A DNA stretch of 64,000 nucleotides from Catellatospora sp. IY07-71 (lineage in GTDB: Bacteria > Actinomycetota > Actinomycetes > Mycobacteriales > Micromonosporaceae), in contig NZ_AP023360.1 of the NCBI RefSeq assembly GCF_018326265.1, forward strand, positions 1,541,501 to 1,605,500, given 5' to 3'. Numbering within the stretch: the first letter of the stretch is position 1; each line of letters starts with the position of its first letter. A program made the position numbers and the translations under genes. Positions 8,753-19,936 of the stretch are shown piece after piece. Under the pieces are notes generated by a model. It was not told the DNA's origin. It was given only the letters and a program-made list of their open reading frames with translations, and searched no databases.

Positions 8753-8820
8753 AAAAGATCGCCGTCTCGTGTCGGGATATGCGGTCAGGCCGCAGAAGGT
8801 GACACGAGACGGCGATCTCG
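8753..8820. repeat. palindromic element, family A copy 2
   Basis: A second palindrome of the same family only 46 bp after the first, with arms AAGATCGCCGTCTCGTGTC and GACACGAGACGGCGATCT. Compensating changes in both arms (TTTCG to CTCG on one side, CGAAA to CGAG on the other) keep the pairing intact. Confidence 0.8.
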
Positions 8821-8852
8821 TCGTGGAAGCCGCGGGTTGCGGGAAATTGAGG

Positions 8853-10151
8853 TCAGGTCAGGGTGGTGCGGGTGCGTTCGTAGGCGCTGAGAGCCCGGCG
8901 GACGGGCTCGACCACGTAACGCAGGGCGACCTTGTCGATCTCGGCGCGCAGGATCGTCTCGGTGCGGGCGTCGGCGCGCTTCTTCGCGCCGGGCAGCCAC
9001 GCGCGGCGCGGCCGCTGCGCGTCGGCGTACGCGACGGCCTGGCTCAGCGCCGCGGGCAGCTCGCCGAGGCGGGACCGGGCGGCCGTCTCGACGGCGCGTG
9101 CCCAGGGGCCGGGCAGGCCGGCCGCGGCGCTCGCGGCGAACGCCTGGACGGACTGCTCGATGCGGGCGGCGTCGGTGCCGGCCGAGGCGAGACCGCGGAC
9201 CAGGGAGTTGATCGACGGCGGGGTGACCGGGTTGCCGACGAGCTTGGCCAAGTCGGCCAGCGACGCGGTGAGGTCGCGGTCGACGGCCTCCTCGGCGACG
9301 GTGCCGCGCAGGATGACCGGCTCCAGCAGGGCACGCAGCACGGCCACGCCGGGGTAGCCGCGGGTGGATCGCTCGGTGACGAACGGGCCGGGCTTGGGCT
9401 TGATCGGCCCGCGCTTGCTCGGCGGCAGCGCGGGCACGTCGCCGGTGGCCGAGGTCGGGACCAGGGGCACCTTGCCCAGGCCGCCGTCGTCCAGCAGCTG
9501 GCGCAGGTCGGCGCCGACCTTGGGCAGCTGGGCGGGCTGCAGCTTGTCGGTCTGGTTGAGGGCGACGATGAGGCCGTCGCGCTGGCTGGCGAGCTGGCGC
9601 AGGTAGCCCTCGTGCACGAGCTGGTCGCCGTACTTCTGCGGGTCGCAGATCCAGATCACGACGTCGACCAGGTGCAGCAGCCGGTCCACCTCGGTGCGGT
9701 GGCGCGGCTCGACGGAGTCGACGTCGGGCAGGTCGAGCAGGATCATGCCGCGTAGGCCGGCCTCGTCGTTGGCGTCGAGCGCGGACTCACGGGTGAACCG
9801 GCGCCGCGAGGAGACGCCGAGCCAGTCCAGCAGCTCGTCGGCGTACGTGAGGCTGCCCCACACGCACGCGTACGGCTCGGAGGTGGTCGGGCGCAGGATG
9901 CCCGCGGGCGACCGGTCGATCGTGGTGAACGCGTTGAACATGCTGGACTTGCCGCTGCCGGTGGTGCCGGCCAGCGCGATGGTGGTGAAGCCCCGGGACA
10001 GCCGCAGCCGGTCCGCCGAGCGCTCGGCGATCACCCGCGCGTTCTCCAGCGCCGGCTCACCGGCGAGGTGCTCGCCCGCGAGGTCCACGACCTGCTGGAC
10101 GATGTCGAGCTTGGTGGCGACGGACTCACTACCGGGGGTGGCGTGGGTCAC
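8853..10151 (-). CDS. YfjP/dynamin-like GTPase
   Basis: A 432-residue GTPase. The G1/Walker A motif GTTGSGKS is at residues 62-69, a G3-like DLPD follows in ILLDLPDVDSVEP, and the G4-like NQTD occurs in LIVALNQTDKLQP. After the G domain (to about residue 240) comes a mostly helical C-terminal half ending in a basic region near RPRRAWLPGAKKR. GTG at 10151 has GGAAGGAGG upstream. It follows a second short GTPase gene by 27 bp, so the two are probably one transcript. Paired GTPases of this kind occur in actinobacteria next to the dnaK locus; membrane or cell-envelope remodelling is plausible by analogy with dynamins but not shown. Confidence 0.8.
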   Translation of the reverse strand: MTHATPGSESVATKLDIVQQVVDLAGEHLAGEPALENARVIAERSADRLRLSRGFTTIALAGTTGSGKSSMFNAFTTIDRSPAGILRPTTSEPYACVWGSLTYADELLDWLGVSSRRRFTRESALDANDEAGLRGMILLDLPDVDSVEPRHRTEVDRLLHLVDVVIWICDPQKYGDQLVHEGYLRQLASQRDGLIVALNQTDKLQPAQLPKVGADLRQLLDDGGLGKVPLVPTSATGDVPALPPSKRGPIKPKPGPFVTERSTRGYPGVAVLRALLEPVILRGTVAEEAVDRDLTASLADLAKLVGNPVTPPSINSLVRGLASAGTDAARIEQSVQAFAASAAAGLPGPWARAVETAARSRLGELPAALSQAVAYADAQRPRRAWLPGAKKRADARTETILRAEIDKVALRYVVEPVRRALSAYERTRTTLT

Positions 10152-10178
10152 CGGGCCCTCCTTCCGCTCTCCTCGACG

Positions 10179-10802
10179 TCATGTTGCCTCGGCAAGTTTC
10201 GCACTCGCGCACTTGTGGAGGAACTCCCAGATCGGAGTGACCACCCTCTCGGCGAGCATGCCCTGCCGGTCGAGCTCGGACTCCGCGACCACGAACAGCG
10301 GCACCGGCTCGCCGAGCAGTTGCGTGAGGTGCGGCAGGATCTCGTCGGCGGCCGCGCTGGGCACGCGGTCGAGGATCACTGCCAGGTCGACCCTTCGCTG
10401 CTGCGCGGCGCGCAGGTCCCGCCACGCCTGGGCGTCAGCGTAGCGGGCCGCCGTGGTCAGGAAGATCCAGAGGTCGGCGCGCTCGAACACGGCCTCGGTC
10501 GCGGACCGGTTGGTCTGGTCGACGGCGTTCACGTCCGGTGCGTCCACGATCGCCAGGTGGGGCGGGAGGGCGGGCGCGGCTATCGGGGGCATGCCGAGCC
10601 AGGACATGGCGGCCACGCTGCGTGGATGGCAGGCCAGGGCGGGCTTGCGGGTGGTGGGGCGCAGGATGCCGGTGGCGCTGATCGGGGCTCGCGCCAGGCT
10701 GTTGACCAGCGTCGACTTGCCCGCGCCGGTCGGCCCTCCGACCACCGCGAGCAGAGGTGCGGTCCGTGCCGCCCCGCCCTCGGTTACTCGTTGGTCATAC
10801 AC
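10179..10802 (-). CDS. short dynamin-like GTPase (G domain only)
   Basis: A 207-residue protein consisting of little more than a GTPase domain. The Walker A motif GGPTGAGKS lies at residues 22-30, followed by GILRPTTRKPALACHP (switch I, shared with the neighbouring GTPase), a G3-like VDAPD and an LDRVP segment in place of G4. In relatives I recall from other actinobacteria the protein has an extra N-terminal helix and a long helical stalk, to ~500 residues; here an in-frame stop lies just upstream of the GTG start and the protein ends soon after the G domain. The start overlaps no gene and faces dnaK divergently. It may be a genuine minimal form, or a truncated remnant; the intact reading frame and motifs favour a functional protein. 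Confidence 0.65.
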   Translation of the reverse strand: MYDQRVTEGGAARTAPLLAVVGGPTGAGKSTLVNSLARAPISATGILRPTTRKPALACHPRSVAAMSWLGMPPIAAPALPPHLAIVDAPDVNAVDQTNRSATEAVFERADLWIFLTTAARYADAQAWRDLRAAQQRRVDLAVILDRVPSAAADEILPHLTQLLGEPVPLFVVAESELDRQGMLAERVVTPIWEFLHKCASAKLAEAT

Positions 10803-10850
10803 AAGGGAAGCCTAAGCGGAAATGGGACAACTCACTAGGACACCGTCAGA

Positions 10851-10871
10851 CTTGAGTGTGACGGGCTCAAC
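10851..10871 (+). promoter_or_regulatory. HAIR operator 1 upstream of dnaK (HspR site)
   Basis: CTTGAGT, seven bases, GCTCAAC matches the HspR-associated inverted repeat CTTGAGT-N7-ACTCAAG at most positions. Confidence 0.85.
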
Positions 10872-10878
10872 CTTCCGC

Positions 10879-10909
10879 TTGACAGTTCCGGCTCCCGTGT
10901 CAGTATTGA
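10879..10909 (+). promoter_or_regulatory. probable dnaK promoter
   Basis: A perfect -35 hexamer TTGACA (10879-10884) is followed after 17-19 bases by AGTATT/TATTGA, which overlaps the left arm of the second HAIR site. Binding of HspR there would block sigma contact. Confidence 0.6.
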
Positions 10910-10925
10910 GTCGTCCGGACTCAAC
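10905..10925 (+). promoter_or_regulatory. HAIR operator 2 upstream of dnaK (HspR site)
   Basis: ATTGAGT, seven bases, ACTCAAC; a second HAIR-type inverted repeat 33 bp after the first and overlapping the presumed -10 region of the dnaK promoter. Confidence 0.85.
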
Positions 10926-10964
10926 TTGACGGTCCGGCAACTTTGATCTTGGAGGAACACGAAC

Positions 10965-12802
<1,838 letters not shown>

Positions 12803-12806
<4 letters not shown>

Positions 12807-13669
12807 CCGGAGCAAAGGGTGCCTCGCCGGCGGAACCGCCCGCCGGCGAGCGCATCGTGATCAAGAACAAGCGCAAGATCAGCCCGAGCGGAGCGACCAT
12901 GTCCGAGCAGCCGGAGACCCCGGCCGTCCCGGCGGCCGGCACCGAGCAGGCCGGCGGTGGTGGGGAGTCGTCGGAAGCCCGAGCCGCCACCGAAGCCGCG
13001 CAGGAGGCGACTCCGGCCGCGGAGAACCCCCCGCAGGAGGCGCCCGAGCAGGTCGTCGTCGAGACGGTCACCGTCGAGATGCAGACCGTCGACCTGGGCG
13101 CGCCGGAGGCCGCCGAGGCCGAGGCCGCGCCTGCCACCGAGTCCGCCGAGACCGTGGAGGGTGAGGTCGTCGAGGCCGAGCCCGTCGTGGAGCCGGCCGC
13201 CGAGCCCGAGGCCGGTGCGGTGCCCGCCGCGCTGGGCGCGGAGCTCGCGCAGCTGCGCACCGCGCTCGAGGAGCGCACGGCGGACCTGCAGCGGGTGACC
13301 GCCGAGTACGCCAATTACCGCAGGCGGGTGGAGCGCGACCGGGCGGTCTCCGCCGAGCTCGCCACCGGTTCGGTGCTGTCGGCGCTGCTCCCGATCCTGG
13401 ACGACCTGGACCGGGCGCGCGACCACGGCGACCTGACTGGGCCGTTCGGCGCGGTCGCCGAGCAGCTCGGCGCGGTCGTGGCGAAGTTCGGCCTGACCGC
13501 GTTCGGCGAGAAGGGCGATCCTTTCGACCCGAACCGGCACGAGGCGGTGGCGCACCTGCCGTCCGCCGAGGTCACCGAGCCGACCTGCATCGACGTGATG
13601 CGCCGGGGCTACCTGCTGGGCGAGCGCCTGCTGCGCCCGGCCATGGTGGCCGTCGCGGCACCGGAATGA
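12803..13669 (+). CDS. grpE: nucleotide exchange factor GrpE
   Basis: The 288-residue GrpE, which releases ADP from DnaK. The first ~130 residues are acidic, Ala/Glu/Val-rich and probably disordered; the conserved coiled-coil and head domain run from about residue 140 ([18 protein letters not shown]) to the end ([19 protein letters not shown]). The GTG start overlaps the dnaK stop (GTGA at 12803-12806). This start keeps the basic [10 protein letters not shown] segment that related GrpE proteins also carry near their N-terminus; an internal ATG at 12898 is the alternative. It is longer than most GrpE proteins because of the acidic tail. Confidence 0.93.
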
Positions 13670-13680
13670 CAACATGACCC

Positions 13681-13721
13681 AGGCTCCCTTCCCGCCGCGT
13701 ACGCGAGCGGGAAGGGAGCCT
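13681..13721 (+). promoter_or_regulatory. strong hairpin between grpE and dnaJ
   Basis: A perfect 15-bp inverted repeat (13681-13695 and 13707-13721, arm AGGCTCCCTTCCCGC) with an 11-nt loop fills the grpE-dnaJ gap and ends ~28 bases before the dnaJ start. There is no U-run, so it may be an attenuator, an RNA-processing site or a stabiliser of the dnaK-grpE message. Confidence 0.6.
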
Positions 13722-13749
13722 CGGTCGCGACAGGGGGAGGGGGTACTGG

Positions 13750-14913
13750 ATGAGCTCGAAAGACTGGCTGGAGAAGGACTTCTACGCGGTGCTCGGAGTG
13801 GCCAAGGACGCCACGGCCGCAGAGATCAAGAGGGCGTACCGCAGGCTCGCACGTGAGCTGCATCCGGACCACAACCCCGGCAACGCCGCCGCGGAGGAGC
13901 GCTTCAAGTCCGTGTCGGAGGCGTACGACGTGCTCTCCGACGAGAACCGGCGGCGCGAGTACGACGAGATGCGCTCGCTGTTCGAGTCGGGTGCGTTCCG
14001 GCGTGGTGCGCGCGGCGCGGGCGGCCAGCCCTTCGACATGTCCGACCTGTTCGGCCACGGCGGCGGTCGCGGGGGCGGTGACCAGCGCTTCGGCGGCGCC
14101 GGGTTCGCCGACCTGTTCGGCTCGATCTTCTCCGGCGGGGCCGGCACCGGCGCGCCGCCGCGCGGCCCGGCTCGCGGGCGCGACGTCGAGGCCGAGATCT
14201 TCCTGGACTTCGCGGACGCGGTGCAGGGCACGACCCAGCCGCTGACGCTGCGGACGCTCGGCGTCTGCGACACCTGCCACGGCGACGGCGCCAAGCCGGG
14301 CACCCGGCCGCGGACCTGCAAGTTCTGCCACGGCGCAGGTGTGATCAACCGCAACCAGGGCGCGTTCGGCTTCGCCGAGGCGTGCCGCGACTGCCAGGGC
14401 GTGGGCACGGTGGTCGACCACAAGTGCCCGGAGTGCGCCGGCACCGGCGGGGTGACCAAGACCCGCACGCTGACCGTACGGATCCCGGCGGGCGTCGCCG
14501 ACGGCCAGCGCATCCGGCTGGCCGGGCGCGGTGAGCCCGGCGAGCGCGGCGGCCCGCCCGGTGACCTCTACATCCGGGCGATCGTGCGCCCGGACGCGAT
14601 GTTCGGCCGCAACGGCGACGACCTGACCGTCACCATCCCGGTGACCTTCGCCGAGTCGGTGCTGGGCGCCGAGGTCCGGGTGCCCACTTTGGACGGCATG
14701 ATGAAGGTCAAGGTGCCGCCGGGCACGCCGAGCGGGCGCCTGCTGCGGGTGCGCGGCAAGGGTGTGCCCAAACGTGATGGCCACAGCGGAGACCTGCTGG
14801 TTACCGTGGAGATAGTGGTGCCGCAGCAGCTGTCCGAGGAGGCTCGGGAGGCGCTGGTGCGCTTCACCGAGCTGGCCCCGCCCGTCCGGCGGGACCACCT
14901 GGAACGGAGGTGA
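13750..14913 (+). CDS. dnaJ: co-chaperone DnaJ (Hsp40, type I)
   Basis: A 387-residue type I Hsp40 that stimulates DnaK ATPase and delivers substrates. The J domain (residues ~8-75) holds the invariant HPD in RELHPDHNPGN. A Gly/Phe-rich linker with GGGRGGGDQRFGG follows, then four zinc-binding CxxCxGxG units: CDTCHGDG, CKFCHGAG, CRDCQGVG and CPECAGTG. Two C-terminal beta domains end at VRRDHLERR. GGGGGAGGGGG precedes the ATG. The stop codon lies inside the ribosome site of hspR, coupling the two genes. Confidence 0.97.
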   Translation: MSSKDWLEKDFYAVLGVAKDATAAEIKRAYRRLARELHPDHNPGNAAAEERFKSVSEAYDVLSDENRRREYDEMRSLFESGAFRRGARGAGGQPFDMSDLFGHGGGRGGGDQRFGGAGFADLFGSIFSGGAGTGAPPRGPARGRDVEAEIFLDFADAVQGTTQPLTLRTLGVCDTCHGDGAKPGTRPRTCKFCHGAGVINRNQGAFGFAEACRDCQGVGTVVDHKCPECAGTGGVTKTRTLTVRIPAGVADGQRIRLAGRGEPGERGGPPGDLYIRAIVRPDAMFGRNGDDLTVTIPVTFAESVLGAEVRVPTLDGMMKVKVPPGTPSGRLLRVRGKGVPKRDGHSGDLLVTVEIVVPQQLSEEAREALVRFTELAPPVRRDHLERR

Positions 14914-14916
14914 TCC
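14906..14916 (+). promoter_or_regulatory. extended Shine-Dalgarno of hspR overlapping the dnaJ stop
   Basis: GGAGGTGATCC is an 11-base perfect complement to the bacterial 16S rRNA 3' end. The dnaJ TGA (14911-14913) lies within it and the hspR GTG follows at 14920, an arrangement fit for termination-reinitiation coupling. Confidence 0.85.
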
Positions 14917-14919
14917 ACA

Positions 14920-15327
14920 GTGGATGAACACGCCAAGGTGCTGCTCATCTCGGTGGCCGCGCAACTGGCCGGCATGCACCCGCAGACGCTGCGGCAGTAC
15001 GACCGGATGGGTCTGGTCGAGCCGGGGCGCTCCGCGGGCGGCGGCCGGCGCTACAGCCTGCGCGACGTCGAGCTGCTGCGCGAGATCCAGCGGCTGAGCC
15101 AGGAGGAGGGCGTCAACCTCGCCGGGGTCAGGCGGATCATCGACCAGGAACGCCTGGTGCTGGAGTTGCGGGAGCGGCTGCAGCACATGCAGGAGCGCCT
15201 GGCGTACGCCGAGGCGCGGCTGGCGCAGCTGGAGGCGATCTCCGCGTTCCCGCGCACCGAGCTGCTGCCGAGCACGCGCACCTCGACGGCGCTGGTGGTC
15301 TGGCGTCCGCGTTCCAGCGAAGGCTGA
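14920..15327 (+). CDS. hspR: heat-shock repressor HspR (MerR family)
   Basis: A 135-residue MerR-type regulator. The winged helix-turn-helix (residues ~8-75) contains [19 protein letters not shown] and the conserved [15 protein letters not shown]; a coiled-coil dimerisation helix follows ([20 protein letters not shown]). It is the autorepressor of the dnaK operon and binds HAIR sites, here found upstream of dnaK and clpB. The GTG start is fixed by the extended ribosome site overlapping the dnaJ stop. The C-terminus extends ~25 residues past the coiled coil. Confidence 0.96.
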   Translation: MDEHAKVLLISVAAQLAGMHPQTLRQYDRMGLVEPGRSAGGGRRYSLRDVELLREIQRLSQEEGVNLAGVRRIIDQERLVLELRERLQHMQERLAYAEARLAQLEAISAFPRTELLPSTRTSTALVVWRPRSSEG

Positions 15328-15394
15328 GCCGGCGCCGGGCGCGGCCGGTCCGTTCGTACCGCTGCCCGACGGCTTCGCTCACGTCAGGCGACGG

Positions 15395-15826
15395 CTACTG
15401 CAGGCGGCGGCCGTGGCGGACCAGGCCGCCCTCGCACCAGTCGTTGTAGTCGAACAGGCCGGGCCGGGCCAGCAGCACCCGGGTGTTGTGGGCCCATACC
15501 GCCATCTGCTCGTCGCCCTCCTCCTCGGCCTCCTCGACGAGCTTGCGCAGCTTGCGGCGGGGGTGGGCCTTGAAGCCGGTGCGGATCGCGTCAGCGGCGT
15601 AGATGTAGAGGCAGTGCAGGGCGAAGCGGCGGGCCGGGCAGCTGGTGTCCATGGCCAGGTCGAACAGCGTGTTGATGAGCCGGTCGCCGGAGACCAGCAG
15701 GTCCCAGTCCGGGGGCATGGCTGTCAGGGGCACGGATTCCGGTGCGTACGCCCAGGTCCGCAACTCGTTCGGCGTGGGGTCGACCGGGTTCGCGAAGCCA
15801 CGGAACACCGCCGGGGGAGCGCTCAT
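15395..15826 (-). CDS. conserved hypothetical protein
   Basis: A 143-residue soluble protein with no domain I recognise. The N-terminus FRGFANPVDPTPNELRTWAY is followed by a helical segment (LLVSGDRLINTLFDLAMD), a cysteine-containing patch ARRFALHCLYIYA, a charged HPRRKLRKLVEEAEEEGDE stretch and a C-terminal LFDYNDWCEGGLVRHGRRL. ATG at 15826 is chosen because GGAGG lies seven bases upstream. It converges on hspR. Likely a lineage-specific cytoplasmic protein of actinobacteria. Confidence 0.75.
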   Translation of the reverse strand: MSAPPAVFRGFANPVDPTPNELRTWAYAPESVPLTAMPPDWDLLVSGDRLINTLFDLAMDTSCPARRFALHCLYIYAADAIRTGFKAHPRRKLRKLVEEAEEEGDEQMAVWAHNTRVLLARPGLFDYNDWCEGGLVRHGRRLQ

Positions 15827-16055
15827 CGTTATCCTCCGCTGGAATGAAAGCGGGCTGTGGGAGACGCGGCCAGAGTCAGCGGCGCTGCTGCCGCGACACG
15901 CTAGCGCGCCGTTCCTGGTCAAGGGAAGGTCACCGCGAGTACTTTCATCAACCTGTTACGCACCGCGACCAACCGGGCACGCCCGCGCGGGCGTCGGGGG
16001 CACGCTCGGGCGCGTCCGGCGGGAACCCGCCGGGCGGCTCAGGGCTCGTCCGGAT

Positions 16056-17216
16056 ATGACTTTCACCAGCGTGAATCGCCGCGCGGGCCGGGCGCGCCCG
16101 CTCCTGCTGCTCTGCCTCGTGGCGGGACTGGCCGCGGCCTGCTCGCCGGGCGACCCGGCGGCCACCGTCCCCACCGCCTCCGTCCCCGTGGCCGTCCCGT
16201 CCGGCCCGCCGGCGCGGGCGGCGGTCACCGAGCGCACCGTCCGGGTGGCCGGCGTGCCGCAGGGGTATCAGGCCTACATCGAGTTCGCCGACGCTCGGCA
16301 CGGGTATGCCCTGTTCAGCGACTGCCCGACGGACGGGGCGTGCCGGGGCGGGCTGCTGTTCGCCAGCGCCGACGGCGGCGCCACCTGGCAGCCCCGCCCG
16401 GTCCCGGACCGCGACGGGCACAACCTCCAGCTCTACGTCGACGGCCCGCAGCAGCTCTCGCTGTGGAGCGAGACCAACGGCTACCACCTGTCCCGGGACG
16501 GCGGGCGCACGTACACCTTCGCGCGCGAGGTCCCGCGTGAGCATCGCGCGGCCCTCGGCGTGCCGTTCGGCGTCGAGTACACCTCGACCGAGGCCGTCCT
16601 CACCGACTACCGGACCGGCAAGCCCGTGCCGCTGCCCGACGGCTACCAGGGCGGGGGCGCCACGGTCACCCGGGACGGCACGATCTGGCTCACCCGCTTC
16701 GACAAGGGGAAGGAGACGGCGCGCAGCACCGACGGCGGTGCGACCTGGCAGCGGCTGGCCGTGCCGGAGCAGCCCGGCCGGCAGCTGTTCGCGCTGTCCG
16801 TGCGGGTCTCCCCCACCGGCGACGCCTGGCTGATCGGCGAGCAGGATCCGATGTCGAGCCTCGGCGGCGGCACCGCGGCGCTGCGCGGCTCGGTGCTCAA
16901 GGGCACCGGCCTGCCGCTGGTCTGGCAGTTGCTGGGCGGCGGGTGGACACCCCGTCCGATCGAGGGGATCCGGGAGCAGCCGAACCACCCGTACTCGGTC
17001 GCGCCGGCGGGCGGCGGGCTGCTGGCGATCGCCGGACCGGAGGGCGTCGGCTACCTCGCTGACCGCTACGTCGCGGTGCCCGGTACGCCGCGCCTGGACT
17101 GGGTAGGCGTGCTGCCGGACGGCACCCTGTTCGGCCGCCAGAACGTGCCCGGCCGGATCCATCTCGGCCTCGGCGACGGCTGGCAGCGCGATTGGCTGGA
17201 ACTCACGCTGATGTGA
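16056..17216 (+). CDS. secreted lipoprotein with sialidase/BNR-type repeats
   Basis: A 386-residue predicted lipoprotein. A basic N-terminus and a hydrophobic stretch end in the lipobox LAAACS. The mature part carries Asp-box-like repeats [18 protein letters not shown] and STDGGATWQ, which mark beta-propeller blades of sialidase-like or Ycf48-like proteins; catalytic sialidase residues are not evident. A role as an extracellular propeller scaffold or sensor is more likely than glycosidase activity. The ATG at 16056 has no clear ribosome site; GTG at 16071 is an alternative. It lies upstream of clpB but the HspR operator between them points to separate control. Confidence 0.75.
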   Translation: MTFTSVNRRAGRARPLLLLCLVAGLAAACSPGDPAATVPTASVPVAVPSGPPARAAVTERTVRVAGVPQGYQAYIEFADARHGYALFSDCPTDGACRGGLLFASADGGATWQPRPVPDRDGHNLQLYVDGPQQLSLWSETNGYHLSRDGGRTYTFAREVPREHRAALGVPFGVEYTSTEAVLTDYRTGKPVPLPDGYQGGGATVTRDGTIWLTRFDKGKETARSTDGGATWQRLAVPEQPGRQLFALSVRVSPTGDAWLIGEQDPMSSLGGGTAALRGSVLKGTGLPLVWQLLGGGWTPRPIEGIREQPNHPYSVAPAGGGLLAIAGPEGVGYLADRYVAVPGTPRLDWVGVLPDGTLFGRQNVPGRIHLGLGDGWQRDWLELTLM

Positions 17217-17250
17217 CCCACGACGGCGTCCTCCAGACTGGCTCCGGCAA

Positions 17251-17271
17251 GTTGAGTGCAGTAGGCTCAAC
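17251..17271 (+). promoter_or_regulatory. HAIR operator upstream of clpB (HspR site)
   Basis: GTTGAGT, seven bases, GCTCAAC, 31 bp before the clpB start. It matches the sites upstream of dnaK in arm sequence and spacing and places clpB in the HspR regulon. Confidence 0.85.
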
Positions 17272-17301
17272 TTTGTTCGGAGCACTCAGCCGAGGGAGCG
17301 T

Positions 17302-19881
17302 ATGGACACTCAGCGCCTGACCACCAAGAGCCGCGAGGTCATCACCACCGCGGCCGCCACCGCGCAGCAGCGGGGCCACGCCACCGTCGAGACGTGGCAC
17401 CTGCTGCTGGCGCTGCTGGACACCGGCGGCTCCACCGCCGCGGGGCTGCTGCGCGCGGTCGGGGCCAACCCCGCCGACGTGCGCCGCGCCGCCGCGCGGG
17501 CCGTGGAGCAGCTGCCGACGGCGCGCGGCAGCAGCGTCGCCGAGCCGAGCCTGTCCCGCGAGCTGGTCAACGCGATCAACGCGGCCGAGCAGGTGGCCCG
17601 GCCGCTGGGCGACGAGTACGTCTCCACCGAGCACCTGCTGGCCGGGCTGGCCCGGGTCGGCGGCGCGGTGGGCAAGGCCCTCAAGCAGGCCGGCGCGACC
17701 GAGGAGGCGCTGGTCGCCGCGTTCCCGGAGATCCGCGGCGGCGACCGCCGGGTCACCACCCCCGACCCCGAGCAGCAGTATCAGGCGCTGGAGAAGTACG
17801 GCGTGGACCTGACCGCCCGGGCCCGCGACGGCAAGGTGGACCCGGTCATCGGCCGCGACCCCGAGATCCGCCGCGTGATCCAGGTGCTCTCCCGGCGCAC
17901 CAAGAACAACCCCGTGCTCATCGGCGAGCCGGGCGTCGGCAAAACCGCGATCGTCGAGGGCCTGGCCCAGCGCATCGTGGCCGGCGACGTGCCCGAGTCG
18001 CTGCGCGACAAGAAGCTGGTCAGCCTCGACCTCGGCGCCATGGTCGCCGGCGCGCAGTATCGCGGCCAGTTCGAGGAGCGGCTCAAGAGCGTGCTGGAGG
18101 AGATCAAGGCCAGCGACGGCCAGGTGATCACCTTCCTGGACGAGCTGCACACCGTGGTCGGCGCGGGCAAGGGCGAGGGCTCCATGGACGCGGGCAACAT
18201 GCTCAAGCCCATGCTGGCCCGCGGCGAGCTGCGGATGGTCGGCGCGACCACCCTCGACGAGTACCGCGAGCACATCGAGAAGGACCCGGCCCTGGAGCGG
18301 CGCTTCCAGCCGGTGGTCGTCGGCGAGCCCACCGTCGAGGACACCATCGGCATCCTGCGCGGCCTCAAGGAGCGCTACGAGGTGCACCACGGCGTACGCA
18401 TCACCGACGGCGCGCTGGTCGCCGCGGCGTCGCTGTCCGACCGCTACATCGCCGACCGCTTCCTGCCGGACAAGGCGATCGACCTGGTGGACGAGGCCGC
18501 CTCCCGGCTGCGCATGGAGATCGACTCCCGGCCCACCGAGGTCGACGAGATCGAGCGCCAGGTGCGCCGCCTGGAGATCGAGGAGATGGCGCTGGCCAAG
18601 GAGCCCGACCCGGCCTCGGCGGAGCGGCTGACCAAGCTACGGGCCGAGCTGGCCGACAAGCGGGAGCACCTGGCCGCGCTGTCCGACCGGTGGCGCAACG
18701 AGAAGCAGCACATCCAGGCCATCTCCGCGGCCAAGGAGCAGCTGGAGGAGCTGCGTACGCAGGCCGACCGGGCGGAGCGCGACCTCGACCTGGGCCGCGC
18801 CTCGGAGCTGCGCTACGGCCGCATTCCGGCGCTGGAGCGCGACCTCGCCCACGCCGAGCAGGAGCTGGCCGCGCTGCAGACGCACGGCGCGATGCTCAAG
18901 GAGGAGGTCGGCGCGAACGACGTCGCCGAGGTCGTCGCCGCGTGGACCGGCATCCCGGCCGGCCGGATGATGGAGGGCGAGACCGAGAAGCTGCTGCGCA
19001 TGGAGGAGTCGCTCGGCTCCCGGGTGATCGGGCAGGCCGAGGCGGTCGCCGCGGTCTCCGACGCGGTGCGCCGGGCGCGCACCGGCATCGCCGACCCGGA
19101 CCGGCCCACCGGCTCGTTCCTCTTCCTCGGCCCCACCGGCGTGGGCAAGACCGAGCTGGGCAAAGCGCTGGCCGAGTTCCTCTTCGACGACGAGCGGGCC
19201 ATGGTCCGCATCGACATGAGCGAGTACGCCGAGAAGCACTCGGTGGCCCGCCTGGTCGGCGCCCCGCCCGGCTACGTCGGCTACGAGGAGGGCGGCCAGC
19301 TCACCGAGGCGGTGCGGCGGCGGCCGTACTCCGTGGTGCTGCTCGACGAGGTGGAGAAGGCCCACCCGGACGTCTTCGACGTGCTGCTCCAGGTGCTCGA
19401 CGACGGCCGGCTCACCGACGGGCAGGGCCGCACGGTCGACTTCCGCAACGCGATCCTGATCCTCACCTCGAACCTGGGCTCGCACGCCATCGCCGACCCG
19501 ACCCTGTCGGAGGAGCAGCGCAAAGACTCCGTCATGGCGGTGGTGCGCACCCACTTCAAGCCCGAGTTCCTCAACCGGCTCGACGACATCGTGGTCTTCC
19601 ACGCGCTCAGCCAGGACGAGCTGACCTCGATCGTGGACATCCAGCTGGCCCGGCTGCGGCGGCGGCTCGCCGACCGGCGGCTCACCCTGGAGGTCACCGA
19701 CGTGGCCCGCAAGTGGCTGGCCGGGCACGGCTACGACCCGGTGTACGGGGCGCGCCCGCTGCGCCGCCTGATCCAGTCGTCCATCGGCGACAAGCTGGCC
19801 AAGGCCTTGCTGGCGGGCGAGGTCCGGGACGGCGACACGGTCCTGATCGACCGGGACGGCGACGCGCTGCGAATCATGTGA
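17302..19881 (+). CDS. clpB: disaggregase ClpB (Hsp100)
   Basis: An 859-residue Hsp100 disaggregase that extracts polypeptides from aggregates together with DnaK. The N-terminal Clp repeat domain (1-150) is followed by AAA+ module 1 with Walker [10 protein letters not shown] and Walker [11 protein letters not shown], a long coiled-coil M domain (about 400-530, rich in Glu, Lys and Leu), and AAA+ module 2 with [14 protein letters not shown] and [16 protein letters not shown]. The C-terminal D2 small domain ends with [16 protein letters not shown]. No ClpP-docking IGF-type loop was noticed, consistent with ClpB. GGGAG precedes the ATG. The HAIR site upstream indicates HspR control. Confidence 0.97.
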   Translation: MDTQRLTTKSREVITTAAATAQQRGHATVETWHLLLALLDTGGSTAAGLLRAVGANPADVRRAAARAVEQLPTARGSSVAEPSLSRELVNAINAAEQVARPLGDEYVSTEHLLAGLARVGGAVGKALKQAGATEEALVAAFPEIRGGDRRVTTPDPEQQYQALEKYGVDLTARARDGKVDPVIGRDPEIRRVIQVLSRRTKNNPVLIGEPGVGKTAIVEGLAQRIVAGDVPESLRDKKLVSLDLGAMVAGAQYRGQFEERLKSVLEEIKASDGQVITFLDELHTVVGAGKGEGSMDAGNMLKPMLARGELRMVGATTLDEYREHIEKDPALERRFQPVVVGEPTVEDTIGILRGLKERYEVHHGVRITDGALVAAASLSDRYIADRFLPDKAIDLVDEAASRLRMEIDSRPTEVDEIERQVRRLEIEEMALAKEPDPASAERLTKLRAELADKREHLAALSDRWRNEKQHIQAISAAKEQLEELRTQADRAERDLDLGRASELRYGRIPALERDLAHAEQELAALQTHGAMLKEEVGANDVAEVVAAWTGIPAGRMMEGETEKLLRMEESLGSRVIGQAEAVAAVSDAVRRARTGIADPDRPTGSFLFLGPTGVGKTELGKALAEFLFDDERAMVRIDMSEYAEKHSVARLVGAPPGYVGYEEGGQLTEAVRRRPYSVVLLDEVEKAHPDVFDVLLQVLDDGRLTDGQGRTVDFRNAILILTSNLGSHAIADPTLSEEQRKDSVMAVVRTHFKPEFLNRLDDIVVFHALSQDELTSIVDIQLARLRRRLADRRLTLEVTDVARKWLAGHGYDPVYGARPLRRLIQSSIGDKLAKALLAGEVRDGDTVLIDRDGDALRIM

Positions 19882-19897
19882 CCTGGGAAAACGCTGC

Positions 19898-19928
19898 TTG
19901 ACGGGGGATGGCCTCGGTTCGCTACGCT
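19898..19928 (+). promoter_or_regulatory. probable promoter of a leaderless membrane-protein gene
   Basis: TTGACG (19898-19903) and TACGCT (19923-19928) are separated by 19 bases, and the GTG start codon follows eight bases after the -10. Transcription would begin at or next to the start codon. Confidence 0.5.
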
Positions 19929-19936
19929 GCCGGGCC

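Noticed and set aside
16056..17216. Sialidase activity for the propeller lipoprotein.
   Set aside because: Asp-box repeats are present but the catalytic Arg triad and Tyr/Glu pair of sialidases are not evident.
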